NCBI RefSeq assembly: GCF_946478805.1
Contig: NZ_CAMLDC010000008.1
Location: forward strand, 62,001-126,000
DNA from: an uncultured Fluviicola sp.
Lineage (GTDB): Bacteria > Bacteroidota > Bacteroidia > Flavobacteriales > Crocinitomicaceae
DNA length: 64,000 nt
Reading direction: 5' to 3'
How positions within the stretch are numbered: position 1 is the first letter of the stretch; every line of letters begins with the position of its first letter. Position numbers and translations under genes: made by a program. Shown piece after piece: positions 45,612 to 55,255 of the stretch. The notes beneath the pieces were generated by a model, which saw only the letters and a program-made list of their open reading frames with translations, was not told the DNA's origin and searched no databases.

Positions 45612-46160
45612 CAATCGGCGATAGATTGCTGTCAAAACAAGTGCGTTGATAACGGATAACATCAGCATTCCCAGTAAGGAAATGGTCATTACCGTACTTG
45701 CCTGATACCAGGGACGGATGCTTTCAGCTGATTTTTCCAAAATCTCTTCTTTTGAAAATGCTTCGAATTCAGGTCTTTCCGCTTTGAATTTTTTCAATTC
45801 TTCCGGGTTTTCAACCATTTTCTTCATGGATTCCTGGATTACAGCAATTTGATTCTCATTGTATGCAGGATCAATCTTAGCGTAATACAAGTAAATTAAT
45901 CCACCGACAACCAAGGTGTAGATCATTCCAATTCCAAGAATTGATTTGATATCTCCCAAAGCGGAACTCTCACTTCGGATTTCTTTTCTTTTTTCCACGA
46001 GGCTACCGATGGACATTGCCAAAAGCAGGCAAAGAATATTCCACATTACCTGGATTGGATACTTCTCTGTTGTCTGTAAAACTTGAAAATAAAAGAAACA
46101 GTATTTTCCCAGAAACCAAATACCTGCAAACAGTAAAGCAATTTTTGTTGATGTGCGCAT
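45588..46160 (-). CDS. DUF4199-family membrane protein
   Basis: The 190-aa protein has four predicted membrane helices (IALLFAGIWFLGKYCFFYF; IQVMWNILCLLLAMSIGSLV; ILGIGMIYTLVVGGLIYLYY; TVMTISLLGMLMLSVINALV). A large charged loop (about 105-150) lies between helices 3 and 4. DUF4199 is found mainly in Bacteroidota and has no known function. It follows the rho terminator and has its own start. It ends inside the last 24 bases of mpl on the opposite strand. Confidence 0.85.
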   Translation of the reverse strand: MRTSTKIALLFAGIWFLGKYCFFYFQVLQTTEKYPIQVMWNILCLLLAMSIGSLVEKRKEIRSESSALGDIKSILGIGMIYTLVVGGLIYLYYAKIDPAYNENQIAVIQESMKKMVENPEELKKFKAERPEFEAFSKEEILEKSAESIRPWYQASTVMTISLLGMLMLSVINALVLTAIYRRLLFRQPKQ

Positions 46161-46174
46161 GTGATAAAAGAAAA

Positions 46175-46203
46175 AAATCCCATCCTCAGAAAGAATGGGA
46201 TTT
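46175..46203 (-). terminator. Intrinsic terminator of rho
   Basis: A 9-bp perfect stem (AAATCCCAT / ATGGGATTT) is followed by Ts on the minus strand, 6 bases after the rho stop. Confidence 0.85.
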
Positions 46204-46208
46204 GAAAT

Positions 46209-48107
46209 TTATGAATTCATTGATACTAAAAACTCTTCATTGGAACGTGTGTTCTCCATGTGTCCTTTTACGAACTCCATAGCCTCTACCGGGTTCATGT
46301 CAGCAATAAACTTGCGAAGTAACCAGATGCGCTGTAGGATATCTCTTCCGACCAAAAGATCTTCACGTCTTGTTCCGGAAGCAAGGATATCGATAGCAGG
46401 ATAAATTCTTCTGTTTGAGATCTTGCGATCCAACTGAAGTTCCATGTTACCGGTTCCTTTAAATTCTTCGAAGATCACCTCGTCCATTTTGGAACCTGTT
46501 TCCGTTAATGCTGTAGCAAGAATGGAAAGTGAACCACCATTTTCGATTTTACGGGCAGCTCCGAAGAAGCGCTTCGGTTTGTGTAATGCGTTTGCATCCA
46601 CACCACCGGAAAGTACTTTACCGGAAGCAGGAGAAACAGTATTGTATGCACGAGCCAAACGTGTGATGGAATCCAATAGGATAACCACATCATGTCCACA
46701 TTCAACCATTCGTTTTGCTTTTTCCAATACGATATTGGCAACTTTTACGTGACGATCGGCAGGCTCATCAAAAGTAGAAGCAACTACTTCCGCTTTTACA
46801 CTGCGCGCCATATCTGTAACCTCTTCAGGTCGTTCATCAATCAGTAATACGATCAGGTACACTTCCGGATGGTTTGCAGCGATTGCATTTGCCACATCCT
46901 TCAATAACATGGTTTTACCCGTTTTCGGTTGTGCCACGATCATTCCACGTTGACCTTTTCCAATTGGAGCGAACAGATCCATTACACGAGTGGACATGGA
47001 TTCGTCTTTGTGACCGGTCAATTTGAATTTTTCATCCGGGAATAACGGAGTCAGGTATTCAAAAGGAACGCGATCGCGAATATAGCTTGGATCTCTTCCG
47101 TTGATGGAATCCACCTTTACCAATGGGAAGAATTTCTCTCCTTCTCTTGGCGGACGGATCGTTCCTCTTACCGTATCCCCGGTTTTTAAACCGAATAATT
47201 TGATCTGGCTTTGAGAAACATACACATCATCGGGGGATGGTAAGTAGTTGTAATCCGAAGAACGCAGGAATCCGTAACCATCCTGGATCACTTCCAATAC
47301 ACCTTCAGCGGTAACAATACCAACCAAGTTGTATGCTTCTTCATCAATTTTCTCTTCTTGTTGAGCTTGATTCTGTTGCGGGCGATTTTGGTTCTGATTC
47401 CCTTGATTAGGGTTATTTTGGTTACGTTGTTGGTTATTATTTTGACGCTCTTGGTTCCCCTGGTTATTCGGGTTGTTCTGGTTGCGTTGTTGGTTATTGT
47501 TTTGACGTTCCTGGTTTCCTTGATTTTGAGGAGCGTTTTGATTCGGGTTGTTTTGGTTTTCACCCGGATTATTGTTGAATCGCTGTTTATTCTGATTCGG
47601 ATTATTTTGATTCGGGTTTTGAGGTTTCTTATTTAATAAACGCTCGAAAGGTTTCGGTTTATCTGTTTTCACTTCCTGCGTTGTAGTTCCTTCAGTAGCT
47701 TTTGGAGCTTCTTCAGTTGCCTCAGGAGTTGTTACTTCCGCCTTGATTTCAGCCGGGGCCTCGTCGGATGTCGAAATTCGTTTGCGTTTTTCTTTGGATG
47801 AATTAGGAGCCTGTTGTTTAACCACTTCCGTTTTTGGTGCTTCAGCGGAGAATAAATCCGCAGCTGTTGCTTGTGCCGGTGCTGAAGCTTCGGGCGACAT
47901 GCGATCCGTTTTGGGTTCGGAAACCTTTTTTGCTTTTGGCTTTGCCGGAGCTTTTTCGGTTTCAGTAGTTGTAGTGCTCGCTGAATTCGCATGGATTTGC
48001 TCGATCAATTCATTTTTCTTGAATGATTCCACCTTCTTAACTCCAAGAGATTTAGCAATTTCCCTTAATTCTGGTAATAACTTACCGTCTAAGTCTTTAT
48101 TATTCAT
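46209..48107 (-). CDS. rho: Transcription termination factor Rho with long N/Q-rich insertion
   Basis: Rho is the hexameric RNA helicase that terminates transcription. The 632-aa protein has an N-terminal Rho-N (SAP-like) helix bundle (1-40), a disordered region (41-255), the RNA-binding cold-shock domain (about 262-340) and the ATPase domain with Walker A AQPKTGKT (392-399) and Walker B VVILLDS (473-479). E. coli Rho has 419 aa, so about 210 residues are extra. Residues 163-250 are almost wholly N, Q, P, G and R, with two tandem copies of a 20-residue unit. Bacteroides Rho has a comparable disordered region that has been linked to phase separation, so condensate behaviour is plausible here. 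Confidence 0.97.
   Translation of the reverse strand: MNNKDLDGKLLPELREIAKSLGVKKVESFKKNELIEQIHANSASTTTTETEKAPAKPKAKKVSEPKTDRMSPEASAPAQATAADLFSAEAPKTEVVKQQAPNSSKEKRKRISTSDEAPAEIKAEVTTPEATEEAPKATEGTTTQEVKTDKPKPFERLLNKKPQNPNQNNPNQNKQRFNNNPGENQNNPNQNAPQNQGNQERQNNNQQRNQNNPNNQGNQERQNNNQQRNQNNPNQGNQNQNRPQQNQAQQEEKIDEEAYNLVGIVTAEGVLEVIQDGYGFLRSSDYNYLPSPDDVYVSQSQIKLFGLKTGDTVRGTIRPPREGEKFFPLVKVDSINGRDPSYIRDRVPFEYLTPLFPDEKFKLTGHKDESMSTRVMDLFAPIGKGQRGMIVAQPKTGKTMLLKDVANAIAANHPEVYLIVLLIDERPEEVTDMARSVKAEVVASTFDEPADRHVKVANIVLEKAKRMVECGHDVVILLDSITRLARAYNTVSPASGKVLSGGVDANALHKPKRFFGAARKIENGGSLSILATALTETGSKMDEVIFEEFKGTGNMELQLDRKISNRRIYPAIDILASGTRREDLLVGRDILQRIWLLRKFIADMNPVEAMEFVKGHMENTRSNEEFLVSMNS
47409..47525 (-). 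repeat. Tandem 60-bp repeat inside the rho N/Q-rich region
   Basis: Residues 195-214 and 215-233 repeat [19 protein letters not shown] almost exactly at the protein level, while the DNA copies differ at synonymous sites. This points to an old duplication kept by selection on the amino acids, or to slippage followed by drift. Confidence 0.8.
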
Positions 48108-48369
48108 ATAAAATTTTGGACTAGTTGTTTGTATTCGAATGAATACGTGCGAAAAGCAATGTGATTTTAATAACGATGTTGCAATATTACAAATATTCCT
48201 TAGACGAGCACTATCTATTCACTTTTTTTCGAAAAAAAAACCGTTTTGTTTTCACTATTATCCTGTTAAATTTGTGCTCACAGCTAAAAGAGCGGTATAA
48301 TATTAATTTCAACAATAGTCTCATCATGTTCCTTTACGACTATTTTTGTCACCAACTCAATAAATTATT

Positions 48370-49785
48370 ATGAATGCATTAAAATCGCCATTTTCCTTGT
48401 TTTGGTATTCGGTAGGATTCATTCTTTGTGGATTAACCTTTGCTATTGAAATTCTTTTTCCAAGCTTAAATTCAATTGCATTTGATATTTTGCGTTATGC
48501 CATCATTGGTTGGGTTTTCGTAATTGCCTTTAAAAGAAGAAAAATTTCTTTATGGATTTTCGGAGCTATGTTGCTCGGAATTCAATTCGGTTTAGATTTG
48601 AGGGAATTACCGGAAAACTGGCATGACTCCTGGTCAACAGGTTTAGGAAAACTCAGCAAGATATTTATTCGAATGGTTACCACGTTGGTTGCGCCGCTTA
48701 TTTTCGGAACGTTGATCGTTGGAATTGCAGGACATGGGAATATTAAACAAGTTGGCCGTATTGGATTAAAAAGTATTCTTTACTTTGAAATAGTTACGAC
48801 ATTTGCACTCGTAATCGGACTGGCTGCAATCAATATTTCCCAGGCAGGAAAAGGAATTGAAGTTAAACCGACAAAAGAAATGATTGCTGAAGCCGCTAAA
48901 AAAGTCGACTTCGTAAAAAGTCAGCCAAAAGATCATATTCTGGATATTTTTCCTGAAAATTTTGCAAAGTCTATCGTAGATAATCAAGTCCTTCAAATTG
49001 TTGTTTTCTCTGTAATCTTTGCTATTGGATTAAGCATGGTTCAAAAAGAATCGCACAAGCAAACTATGCTTAATTGGGCAGAAAGTCTTTCGGAAGTGAT
49101 GTTTAAATTTACAGATATTGTCATGTATTTGGCTCCAATTGCCGTCTTTGGCGCCATTGCAAATACCGTTTTAACTTCCGGTGCCGAAATGCTGATTGGT
49201 TTAGCAAAATTGGTAGCCACACTTTATGTTGCGTTAATTGCATTTGTTGGATTGGTATTGGTTCCAATAGCATTGATTGCTAAAATTCCGCTGAAGAAAT
49301 TTATTCGTGCGGTTTCCGAACCATTCACCATTGCATTTTCTACAGCCAGCAGTGAGGCTGCATTGCCGAAAGCATTGGAAAATATGGAGAAATTTGGAGT
49401 TCCCAAGAAAATTGTCGGGTTTGTTATTCCTACGGGCTACAGTTTTAATTTGGATGGAACGACTCTTTATCTTTCCATGGCAACGGTTTTCGTTTCACAA
49501 ATGACCCTGGAGCATCCTCTGACTATAGGACAACAAATTGCAGCCTGTTTGATCTTAATGCTAACCAGTAAGGGAGTTGCGGGTGTAAGGGGGGCTTCAT
49601 TTGTGATTTTGGTTTCAACCGTTTCGGAATTTGGAATGAATATGGAGCAAGCAAGTATAATTCTGGGAGTTGATGCCTTGATGGATATGGCCCGAACTTC
49701 TGTGAATGTATTGGGGAATTGCCTGGCCTCTGCGGTTATTGCACGAAGTGAGGGAGAATTGATAATCGCAAAAAACGACGAATAA
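48370..49785 (+). CDS. Dicarboxylate/amino acid:cation symporter (DAACS family)
   Basis: The 471-aa inner-membrane protein carries DAACS motifs. These include the serine-rich hairpin AFSTASSEAALPKALENME, the unwound helix motif TGYSFNLDGTTLYLSMAT (NMDGT-like) and the C-terminal DALMDMARTSVNVLGN with the cation/substrate-binding Asp and Asn. It imports C4-dicarboxylates, glutamate or aspartate with Na+ or H+. Substrate cannot be decided by eye. The start ATG lies 9 bases after an AT-rich stretch. A small preceding ORF is judged spurious. Confidence 0.93.
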   Translation: MNALKSPFSLFWYSVGFILCGLTFAIEILFPSLNSIAFDILRYAIIGWVFVIAFKRRKISLWIFGAMLLGIQFGLDLRELPENWHDSWSTGLGKLSKIFIRMVTTLVAPLIFGTLIVGIAGHGNIKQVGRIGLKSILYFEIVTTFALVIGLAAINISQAGKGIEVKPTKEMIAEAAKKVDFVKSQPKDHILDIFPENFAKSIVDNQVLQIVVFSVIFAIGLSMVQKESHKQTMLNWAESLSEVMFKFTDIVMYLAPIAVFGAIANTVLTSGAEMLIGLAKLVATLYVALIAFVGLVLVPIALIAKIPLKKFIRAVSEPFTIAFSTASSEAALPKALENMEKFGVPKKIVGFVIPTGYSFNLDGTTLYLSMATVFVSQMTLEHPLTIGQQIAACLILMLTSKGVAGVRGASFVILVSTVSEFGMNMEQASIILGVDALMDMARTSVNVLGNCLASAVIARSEGELIIAKNDE

Positions 49786-49855
49786 CACTAGTTACCCGTC
49801 GTTTCAATTCTTTGTGCCTATGCTGAAGCTTCAGCGTAAGCATTCGGTTAAGGTT

Positions 49856-50059
49856 CTATTGATGCGCTTTACAACCGTGGAACTGCATTTTTAAATCTTC
49901 AGCCGTAGCCATTTGACCATTTGTTTCTTCTTTGGCGATATAGTCCTTAGAGGAAAGCGAAGAAACTGCCTGGTCATGCATTTCCGATTCAGTAGAACAG
50001 GATTGTAACCCGTTAATAATGAATAGTGTGAAGCAAACTGTTTTTAACCTCGTAATCAT
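49856..50059 (-). CDS. Small lipoprotein of unknown function
   Basis: The 67-aa protein starts with a lipoprotein signal peptide (MITRLKTVCFTLFIINGLQ then SC at 20-21), followed by a short polar mature part (STESEMHDQAVSSLSSKDYI) ending in FHGCKAHQ. I recognise no family. It might anchor to the outer membrane as a small lipopeptide. Its reality rests on the lipobox; so short an ORF could be accidental, but the signal is good. Confidence 0.6.
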   Translation of the reverse strand: MITRLKTVCFTLFIINGLQSCSTESEMHDQAVSSLSSKDYIAKEETNGQMATAEDLKMQFHGCKAHQ

Positions 50060-50179
50060 GGAACGAATATAGCCGATTCCACTTTCTTTCGAAAGATGTA
50101 TTATGTTTTTTGCTGATTTCGTCGAATGAAATGCTGGTTTCGTCGATTGGTAAAACGTACTTAAAGAGATGCTTTAAAC

Positions 50180-52966
50180 TTACTTCAACTTATCCTTTAA
50201 GTGCATTCCCGTGTAGTTGTTTTTCACCTGGGCCAATTCTTCCGGAGTACCCGTAAATTCAATGTTTCCACCGTTAATTCCACCTTCAGGACCAATGTCG
50301 ATAATCCAGTCTGCTGCCTTGATCACATCCATGTTGTGTTCGATCACAATGATGGAATGTCCATCGTCGACCAACCGGTTAAAGGCAATCAACAGTTTTT
50401 CGATATCAAAGAAATGAAGACCGGTCGTTGGTTCATCGAAAATAAACAAGGTCTTATTGCTTTTTTGTGCACCTTTTATAAGGAATGAAGCGAGCTTCAC
50501 GCGTTGAGCTTCACCACCACTCAAGGAACTGCTGGACTGTCCCATTTGTAAATAACCCAAACCTACATCTTCCAGCGGTTGAATCTTTTGAATGATCTTT
50601 TCTTCCAGTTTGTCTTTACTTTCTTTAAAGAATGCCAATGCAGAAGAAATATCCATGTTCAGGATATCTGAAATATTCTTGTCGCGGTAATGAACTTCCA
50701 ATGCTTCCTGTCGGTATCTGCTTCCTCCACACGACTCACAAACCAGATGCACATCCGCCATGAATTGCATACTAACTGTCACAACTCCTTCACCTTCGCA
50801 CATTTCACAACGGCCACCTTCCACGTTGAATGAAAAGAATCCCGGTTTATATCCGTTATGTTTCGCAGCATTTTGACGTGCAAACAGTTCCCGGATATCG
50901 TCGAAAGCTTTCACATAAGTAACCGGATTACTTCTGGATGATTTCCCGATCGGATTCTGGTCGATCAATTCTATTTCGGCAATGGTGGACAAATCCCCTT
51001 CAATGCGCTTTACATTTCCTTGATGATCTCCGAATTGACCCAAATATTTGCGAATTCCGGGATAAAGGATTTCTTTTACCAGGGTGGATTTTCCGGAACC
51101 ACTGACACCAGTTACGGCAACAATCCGATTCAAAGGAAAGTCAACGGAAACGTTTTTGAGATTGTGCTCTTTTGCACCGATTACGGAAATCTTATTTTTT
51201 CCACCTCTGCGTTTGGTTGGAACAGGAATTGAGCGAACTCCTGTCAAGTATTGTGTTGTAAGACTCGCATTGTTCTTTTTAAGTGCGTCGAATTTCCCCT
51301 GGAAAACCACTTCACCTCCAAACTTTCCTGCTGCTGGACCGATATCGATGATCTCATCGGCGTGAAGCATCATATCTTCCTCATGCTCCACAACAATTAC
51401 GGTATTTCCGATATCGCGCAGTTTTTTCAATACTCCGATCAAACGCTCCGTATCTCTCGGGTGTAAACCGATACTCGGTTCGTCCAGGATGTACATCGAT
51501 CCCACCAAACTGCTTCCCAATGAAGTTGCCAGGTTGATGCGTTGTGATTCTCCACCTGAAAGTGTATTTGCAGCCCTGTTTAATGTCAGATAACCCAATC
51601 CCACTTCACATAGGAAAGAAAGGCGCTGAGTAATCTCCGGAAGAATCCGGTTGGTGATCTTCAATTCCAGCGGATCAACTTCCAGGTCCCGGAAAAAGGC
51701 CAATGCATTTTCAATTGGCATCAGAACCAATTCCTTGATACTGATTCCTCCAACTTTTACATAATTGGCATCTTCCCTCAAACGTGTTCCATGACATTCG
51801 GGACAATTTGTTTTTCCTCTGTATCGCGACAAAAGTACGCGGTATTGTATCTTGTATGATTGACTTTCAACGAATTTGAAGAACCCGTTGATTCCTGCAA
51901 ATTGAGAATTTCCCTTCCAAAGCAAGTCCAACTGTTCTTCTGTCAATTCCTCCACCGGACGATGAATTGGAAAGTCCAATTTTCGAGCTTTTTGAACCAA
52001 GTCCTGGAGGTATTCACCCATCACTTCACCTTTCCATGGAACAACAGCACCTTGATAAACACTGAGACTTGGATCCGGAATCACCAAATTCGGATCAATT
52101 CCAATAATGGAACCATAACCTTCACATGTTTTACAGGCTCCAAATGGATTATTAAATGTGAACAGGTGAGGGGAAGGCTCTACAAAAGTCATATTGTCCA
52201 ATTCAAAGCGATTGGAAAACGTACGTTCTTCCATGCTTCCCATTTGGATTACAGAACAATCGCCATGTCCTTCCATGAAAGCGAGTTGAATCGAATCGCC
52301 TAACCGTCCTGAAAAATCGGTATCCATAGCCTGAGTAACGATTCGGTCTACCACGATCTGTATCGAATCGGAAAATGAAAGGTCTGTTGGTTTCAGGTCT
52401 TCCAATTGCTTCAGTTCATGATTGTGCATGATGCGCACGTATCCTTGTTCTTTGAGCAATTTCAGTGTTTTCTCTATACCGTATTTTTCGAGTGAAGGAA
52501 ACGGAGCTGCAATCAATAATCGAATATCATGCTCTAAGCTTGCGATATAATTGATGACGTCCGTTACAGAATCCTTCTTGACCTCATTTCCGGAAATAGG
52601 AGAGAAGGTCTTACCGATCCGGGCGAACAATATTTTAAGATAATCGTAGATTTCAGTGGTTGTCCCGACTGTAGATCTCGGATTATTGGTAATGACTTTT
52701 TGTTGAATAGCAATCGCAGGAGCAATTCCTTTGATAAAATCCGTTTCAGGTTTGTCCAGTTTTCCCAAGAATTGTCTTGCATAGGAAGACAGACTTTCAA
52801 TGTAACGTCTTTGTCCTTCCGCATAAAGTGTATCGAAAGCCAACGATGATTTCCCGGACCCTGATAAACCGGTAATAACGGTAAACTTCCCGTGTTCTAT
52901 TTTGACTTCTAAATTCTTTAAGTTGTTGACGCGTGCGCCTTTGATGTGAATGTATCTTTCGGACAT
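50180..52966 (-). CDS. uvrA: Excinuclease ABC subunit A
   Basis: UvrA recognises bulky DNA damage for nucleotide excision repair. The 928-aa protein has two ABC ATPase halves with Walker A GLSGSGKSS (near residue 33) and GVSGSGKST (about 627), the ABC signatures LSGGESQRINLATSLGSSLV and LSGGEAQRVKLASFL, and zinc-finger CxxC pairs (CKTCEGYG, CPECHGTR, CEMCEGEG, CESCGG). The length fits the family. The gene is divergent from the ECF sigma factor gene. Confidence 0.98.
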   Translation of the reverse strand: MSERYIHIKGARVNNLKNLEVKIEHGKFTVITGLSGSGKSSLAFDTLYAEGQRRYIESLSSYARQFLGKLDKPETDFIKGIAPAIAIQQKVITNNPRSTVGTTTEIYDYLKILFARIGKTFSPISGNEVKKDSVTDVINYIASLEHDIRLLIAAPFPSLEKYGIEKTLKLLKEQGYVRIMHNHELKQLEDLKPTDLSFSDSIQIVVDRIVTQAMDTDFSGRLGDSIQLAFMEGHGDCSVIQMGSMEERTFSNRFELDNMTFVEPSPHLFTFNNPFGACKTCEGYGSIIGIDPNLVIPDPSLSVYQGAVVPWKGEVMGEYLQDLVQKARKLDFPIHRPVEELTEEQLDLLWKGNSQFAGINGFFKFVESQSYKIQYRVLLSRYRGKTNCPECHGTRLREDANYVKVGGISIKELVLMPIENALAFFRDLEVDPLELKITNRILPEITQRLSFLCEVGLGYLTLNRAANTLSGGESQRINLATSLGSSLVGSMYILDEPSIGLHPRDTERLIGVLKKLRDIGNTVIVVEHEEDMMLHADEIIDIGPAAGKFGGEVVFQGKFDALKKNNASLTTQYLTGVRSIPVPTKRRGGKNKISVIGAKEHNLKNVSVDFPLNRIVAVTGVSGSGKSTLVKEILYPGIRKYLGQFGDHQGNVKRIEGDLSTIAEIELIDQNPIGKSSRSNPVTYVKAFDDIRELFARQNAAKHNGYKPGFFSFNVEGGRCEMCEGEGVVTVSMQFMADVHLVCESCGGSRYRQEALEVHYRDKNISDILNMDISSALAFFKESKDKLEEKIIQKIQPLEDVGLGYLQMGQSSSSLSGGEAQRVKLASFLIKGAQKSNKTLFIFDEPTTGLHFFDIEKLLIAFNRLVDDGHSIIVIEHNMDVIKAADWIIDIGPEGGINGGNIEFTGTPEELAQVKNNYTGMHLKDKLK

Positions 52967-53108
52967 AGTACAAATTTCGCGAATTAATTTCGAATTACGA
53001 GTTTTGAATGTCGAATTATAAATGAATTTATTGAGCTATATTTTTCAGCAAAGCCACTGGTTTTGGTTTGATTAAAAAATCTCAAATTCGGAATTATTTA
53101 TGATTTTT

Positions 53109-53139
53109 TTTGATTTTATTATTTAATGTTCTATCTTTC
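53109..53139 (+). promoter_or_regulatory. Candidate promoter of the ECF sigma factor gene
   Basis: TTTG (53109-53112) followed after 19 bases by TATCTTTC (53132-53139), one mismatch from TAnnTTTG. It would give a leader of about 80 bases. Confidence 0.5.
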
Positions 53140-53222
53140 CAAAAATAATTCATAGAGCCTATAGAAAGAATTCTACTTTAAACTGTTAATAAACAACTGG
53201 TTAATCCATTAAGAGTAGAGTT

Positions 53223-53822
53223 ATGGCTATGAAATTTCTAGACGATCAAGTCCTTATACATTATTATTTAGAGGGTAACGAACAAGCATTCGAAGTTCTA
53301 TTATTACGTCACAAGGACAAAATATACCGATCCATTTATCATAAGATTCGCGAGCGGGAAATTGCTGAAGATATTTTCCAGGAAGCGTTCGTGAAAATCA
53401 TCCAGACATTGAAGTTGGGTAATTACAATGAAGAAGGTAAATTCTTACCGTGGGCGATGCGTATTGCACAAAACCTGGTAATCGACTACTTCCGTAAACA
53501 TGGAAGAATGAAGCTGATAAGTGAGCGCAATGCAAAAAGTGAGGACTTCAATATTTTTTCCATCCTGAAAATGGATGAACTGAATGTGGAACAAAGTATT
53601 TCCAAAACAGAATTGGAAACACAGATGATCCAGCTGATCCAGCATTTGCCGGAAAGTCAGAAAGAGATTATTGAGAAACGCATTTTCCAGGATCTTTCAT
53701 TTAAAGATATTGCAGAGATGGAGGGAATCTCTATCAACACGGCTTTGGGAAGAATGCGTTATGCGTTGATTAATTTAAGGAAATTGATTGAGAAACACCA
53801 GTTAGTTACTGATCTCGATTGA
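53223..53822 (+). CDS. ECF-type RNA polymerase sigma factor
   Basis: The 199-aa protein has a sigma-2 region (YLEGNEQAFEVLLLRHKDKI; IAEDIFQEAFVKIIQ) and a sigma-4 helix-turn-helix (LPESQKEIIEKRIFQDLSFK then IAEMEGISINTALGRMRYAL). It directs RNA polymerase to a stress or envelope regulon. No anti-sigma factor lies beside it, so control is probably by another means. A strong terminator follows. Confidence 0.95.
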   Translation: MAMKFLDDQVLIHYYLEGNEQAFEVLLLRHKDKIYRSIYHKIREREIAEDIFQEAFVKIIQTLKLGNYNEEGKFLPWAMRIAQNLVIDYFRKHGRMKLISERNAKSEDFNIFSILKMDELNVEQSISKTELETQMIQLIQHLPESQKEIIEKRIFQDLSFKDIAEMEGISINTALGRMRYALINLRKLIEKHQLVTDLD

Positions 53823-53849
53823 TTATTTGCTACCACAAATAAAATAGGG

Positions 53850-53871
53850 AATCCCGCTGAAAGGCGGGATT
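53850..53871 (+). terminator. Intrinsic terminator of the ECF sigma gene
   Basis: AATCCCGC / GCGGGATT is an 8-bp perfect stem with a 6-base loop and a nine-T run, 27 bases after the stop. Confidence 0.95.
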
Positions 53872-53939
53872 TTTTTTTTGATTACTTCGTTCTGCATGCC
53901 AAATCCGGTGGAAAATATTCCTCTGCGAAGAGTGATTTA

Positions 53940-53982
53940 ATTAATTACCATGGTAAAGGAAGGATAATCTTCCACTTATCCC
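53940..53982. repeat. 43-bp direct repeat, copy 1 (downstream of the phosphotransferase gene)
   Basis: It matches copy 2 (55050-55092) at 41 of 43 positions and lies in the same orientation. It contains the palindrome TACCATGGTA and two overlapping hairpins (GGAAG/CTTCC and GGATAA/TTATCC) that cannot form together. It starts 23 bases past the phosphotransferase stop. Confidence 0.85.
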
Positions 53983-54005
53983 TTAAAGACGGGAAAGCTC
54001 CCGGA

Positions 54006-54995
54006 TTATCCAAGTTCGTAGATGTCATAATACCTTTTCACCAACCCATTGATAAACCGTTTCAGGTAATTTTCATTTAAAAACGAGTTCGACCAATTGT
54101 CAAATCGCTGACATTGTATTCCCAGATAGAAAAAATACAAACTTACACCGAGCATTGGAAAAAGTCGCTTCTCTTCCCCGGTTATGCTGGTTATGGATTC
54201 GTAACCTTCGATAAAACGCTTCACTTTCGGCTGATACTCATTGACCTCATATTTTTCGATATTATGCAGCTGCATGATGTAGTAGGCGATGTCTAAAGCT
54301 AACCAGCCGTTTCCGCAGAAGTCGAAATCAAATAATGTCACTTCATTCATGTCTGAGATGTTCAGGTTGTCGAACCAAATATCCAAATGGACAATTCCTT
54401 GTCGGATTCGTGAAGTATCGGCTTCCCGGAATTCTTGCAACAAATAGGTTTGAGCCGATTGCATGAATTTCATTTCCTCTGAATCGTCTGACAAAAAGTT
54501 TGCAAGCTGTTTCAAGGAGTCAGTAAGAATGACCTCAGGTGTATAATCAATTCGATTTAGTTTTTGGTCCTGTGTAATTTGATGAAGCTGCGCCATCAGT
54601 TGCCCGATTCGGAAATGGTTTTCTGCTGAAATGACATGTGATTTTTCGCCATCAGCATAAGAGAAGAGTACTGAAAACCGTTCACCCTCCGGAGCACTCA
54701 AGGTTTGGATATAATTATTCTGCTGATCCGGGATGGGATACGAGACAGAAATTCCGTTTTGTTTTAGTTCGTTTAATAGGTTGATCTCTTCCGTTATTTC
54801 TGTTTTTGAACGCCAATTGAAGCTGTAAACCCGAAATACGAATTGAGTTAAGTTGTCAGTAACCAAATAAGTGTCATTAATTCCAGCTTTAATCAGTTTG
54901 CATGTAGTGCCTTTACCAAGTGAGTACTTTTCTTGTAGGAATAATGCAATATGTACTGCTGAAAGTGTAGAGTTTGTTACTGGAAAATGGTTCAT
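54006..54995 (-). CDS. Aminoglycoside phosphotransferase-family kinase
   Basis: The 329-aa protein has the APH/choline-kinase fold: N-lobe INDTYLV and FRVYSFNWRSK (ATP-binding Lys), the catalytic loop HLDIWFDN (H203, D205, N210) and the metal-binding DFD (223-225, LFDFDFCGNG). The family phosphorylates small molecules such as homoserine, choline or aminoglycosides, or acts as a stress kinase (YihE/SrkA-like). The substrate here is unknown, and an antibiotic-resistance role is not shown. The gene is bracketed by two 43-bp repeats, which could mark a mobile past. Confidence 0.88.
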   Translation of the reverse strand: MNHFPVTNSTLSAVHIALFLQEKYSLGKGTTCKLIKAGINDTYLVTDNLTQFVFRVYSFNWRSKTEITEEINLLNELKQNGISVSYPIPDQQNNYIQTLSAPEGERFSVLFSYADGEKSHVISAENHFRIGQLMAQLHQITQDQKLNRIDYTPEVILTDSLKQLANFLSDDSEEMKFMQSAQTYLLQEFREADTSRIRQGIVHLDIWFDNLNISDMNEVTLFDFDFCGNGWLALDIAYYIMQLHNIEKYEVNEYQPKVKRFIEGYESITSITGEEKRLFPMLGVSLYFFYLGIQCQRFDNWSNSFLNENYLKRFINGLVKRYYDIYELG

Positions 54996-55049
54996 TGGTA
55001 ATTGTAATCTTTGATGCCCGACGAAATTAAGTCTTTTCCATCAATTCAG

Positions 55050-55092
55050 ATTAATTACCACGGTAAGGGAAGGATAATCTTCCACTTATCCC
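55050..55092. repeat. 43-bp direct repeat, copy 2 (upstream of the phosphotransferase gene)
   Basis: The copy differs from copy 1 at two positions (TACCACGGTA in place of TACCATGGTA, and GGG for AGG). On the minus strand it lies 54-97 bases upstream of the phosphotransferase ATG, so it would be in the 5' leader if transcription starts further upstream. Confidence 0.85.
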
Positions 55093-55205
55093 AAAGTATC
55101 AAATCCGTTTATGAATAAGTGATTTAGATTTTATTCACGAAGAATTGACAGCTCTAATTTTTATACTTATTGGTATAGAATGTATTCTTTAGGATGTAAA
55201 AACGA

Positions 55206-55250
55206 ATAATATGAAAGCTCCTTAAAAACGGTAAGAAGCTTTCATATTAT
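55206..55250 (-). terminator. Intrinsic terminator of the CMD gene
   Basis: A 14-bp perfect stem (ATAATATGAAAGCT / AGCTTTCATATTAT) with a 17-base loop is followed by TCGTTTTTA on the minus strand, 6 bases after the CMD stop. Confidence 0.8.
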
Positions 55251-55255
55251 TTTTC

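Noticed and set aside
48161..48373. 70-aa plus-strand ORF before the dicarboxylate symporter
   Set aside because: It lies in very AT-rich DNA, overlaps the symporter start by 4 bases and has no recognisable domain or signal; composition alone explains it.
49773..49804. Hairpin after the symporter gene as a terminator
   Set aside because: AAACGACG/CGTCGTTT pairs, but the loop is 16 bases and no T-run follows, so termination is not convincing.
53940..55092. The two 43-bp repeats as a CRISPR array
   Set aside because: There are only two copies, 1.1 kb apart, with a full gene between them and no cas genes in the window.
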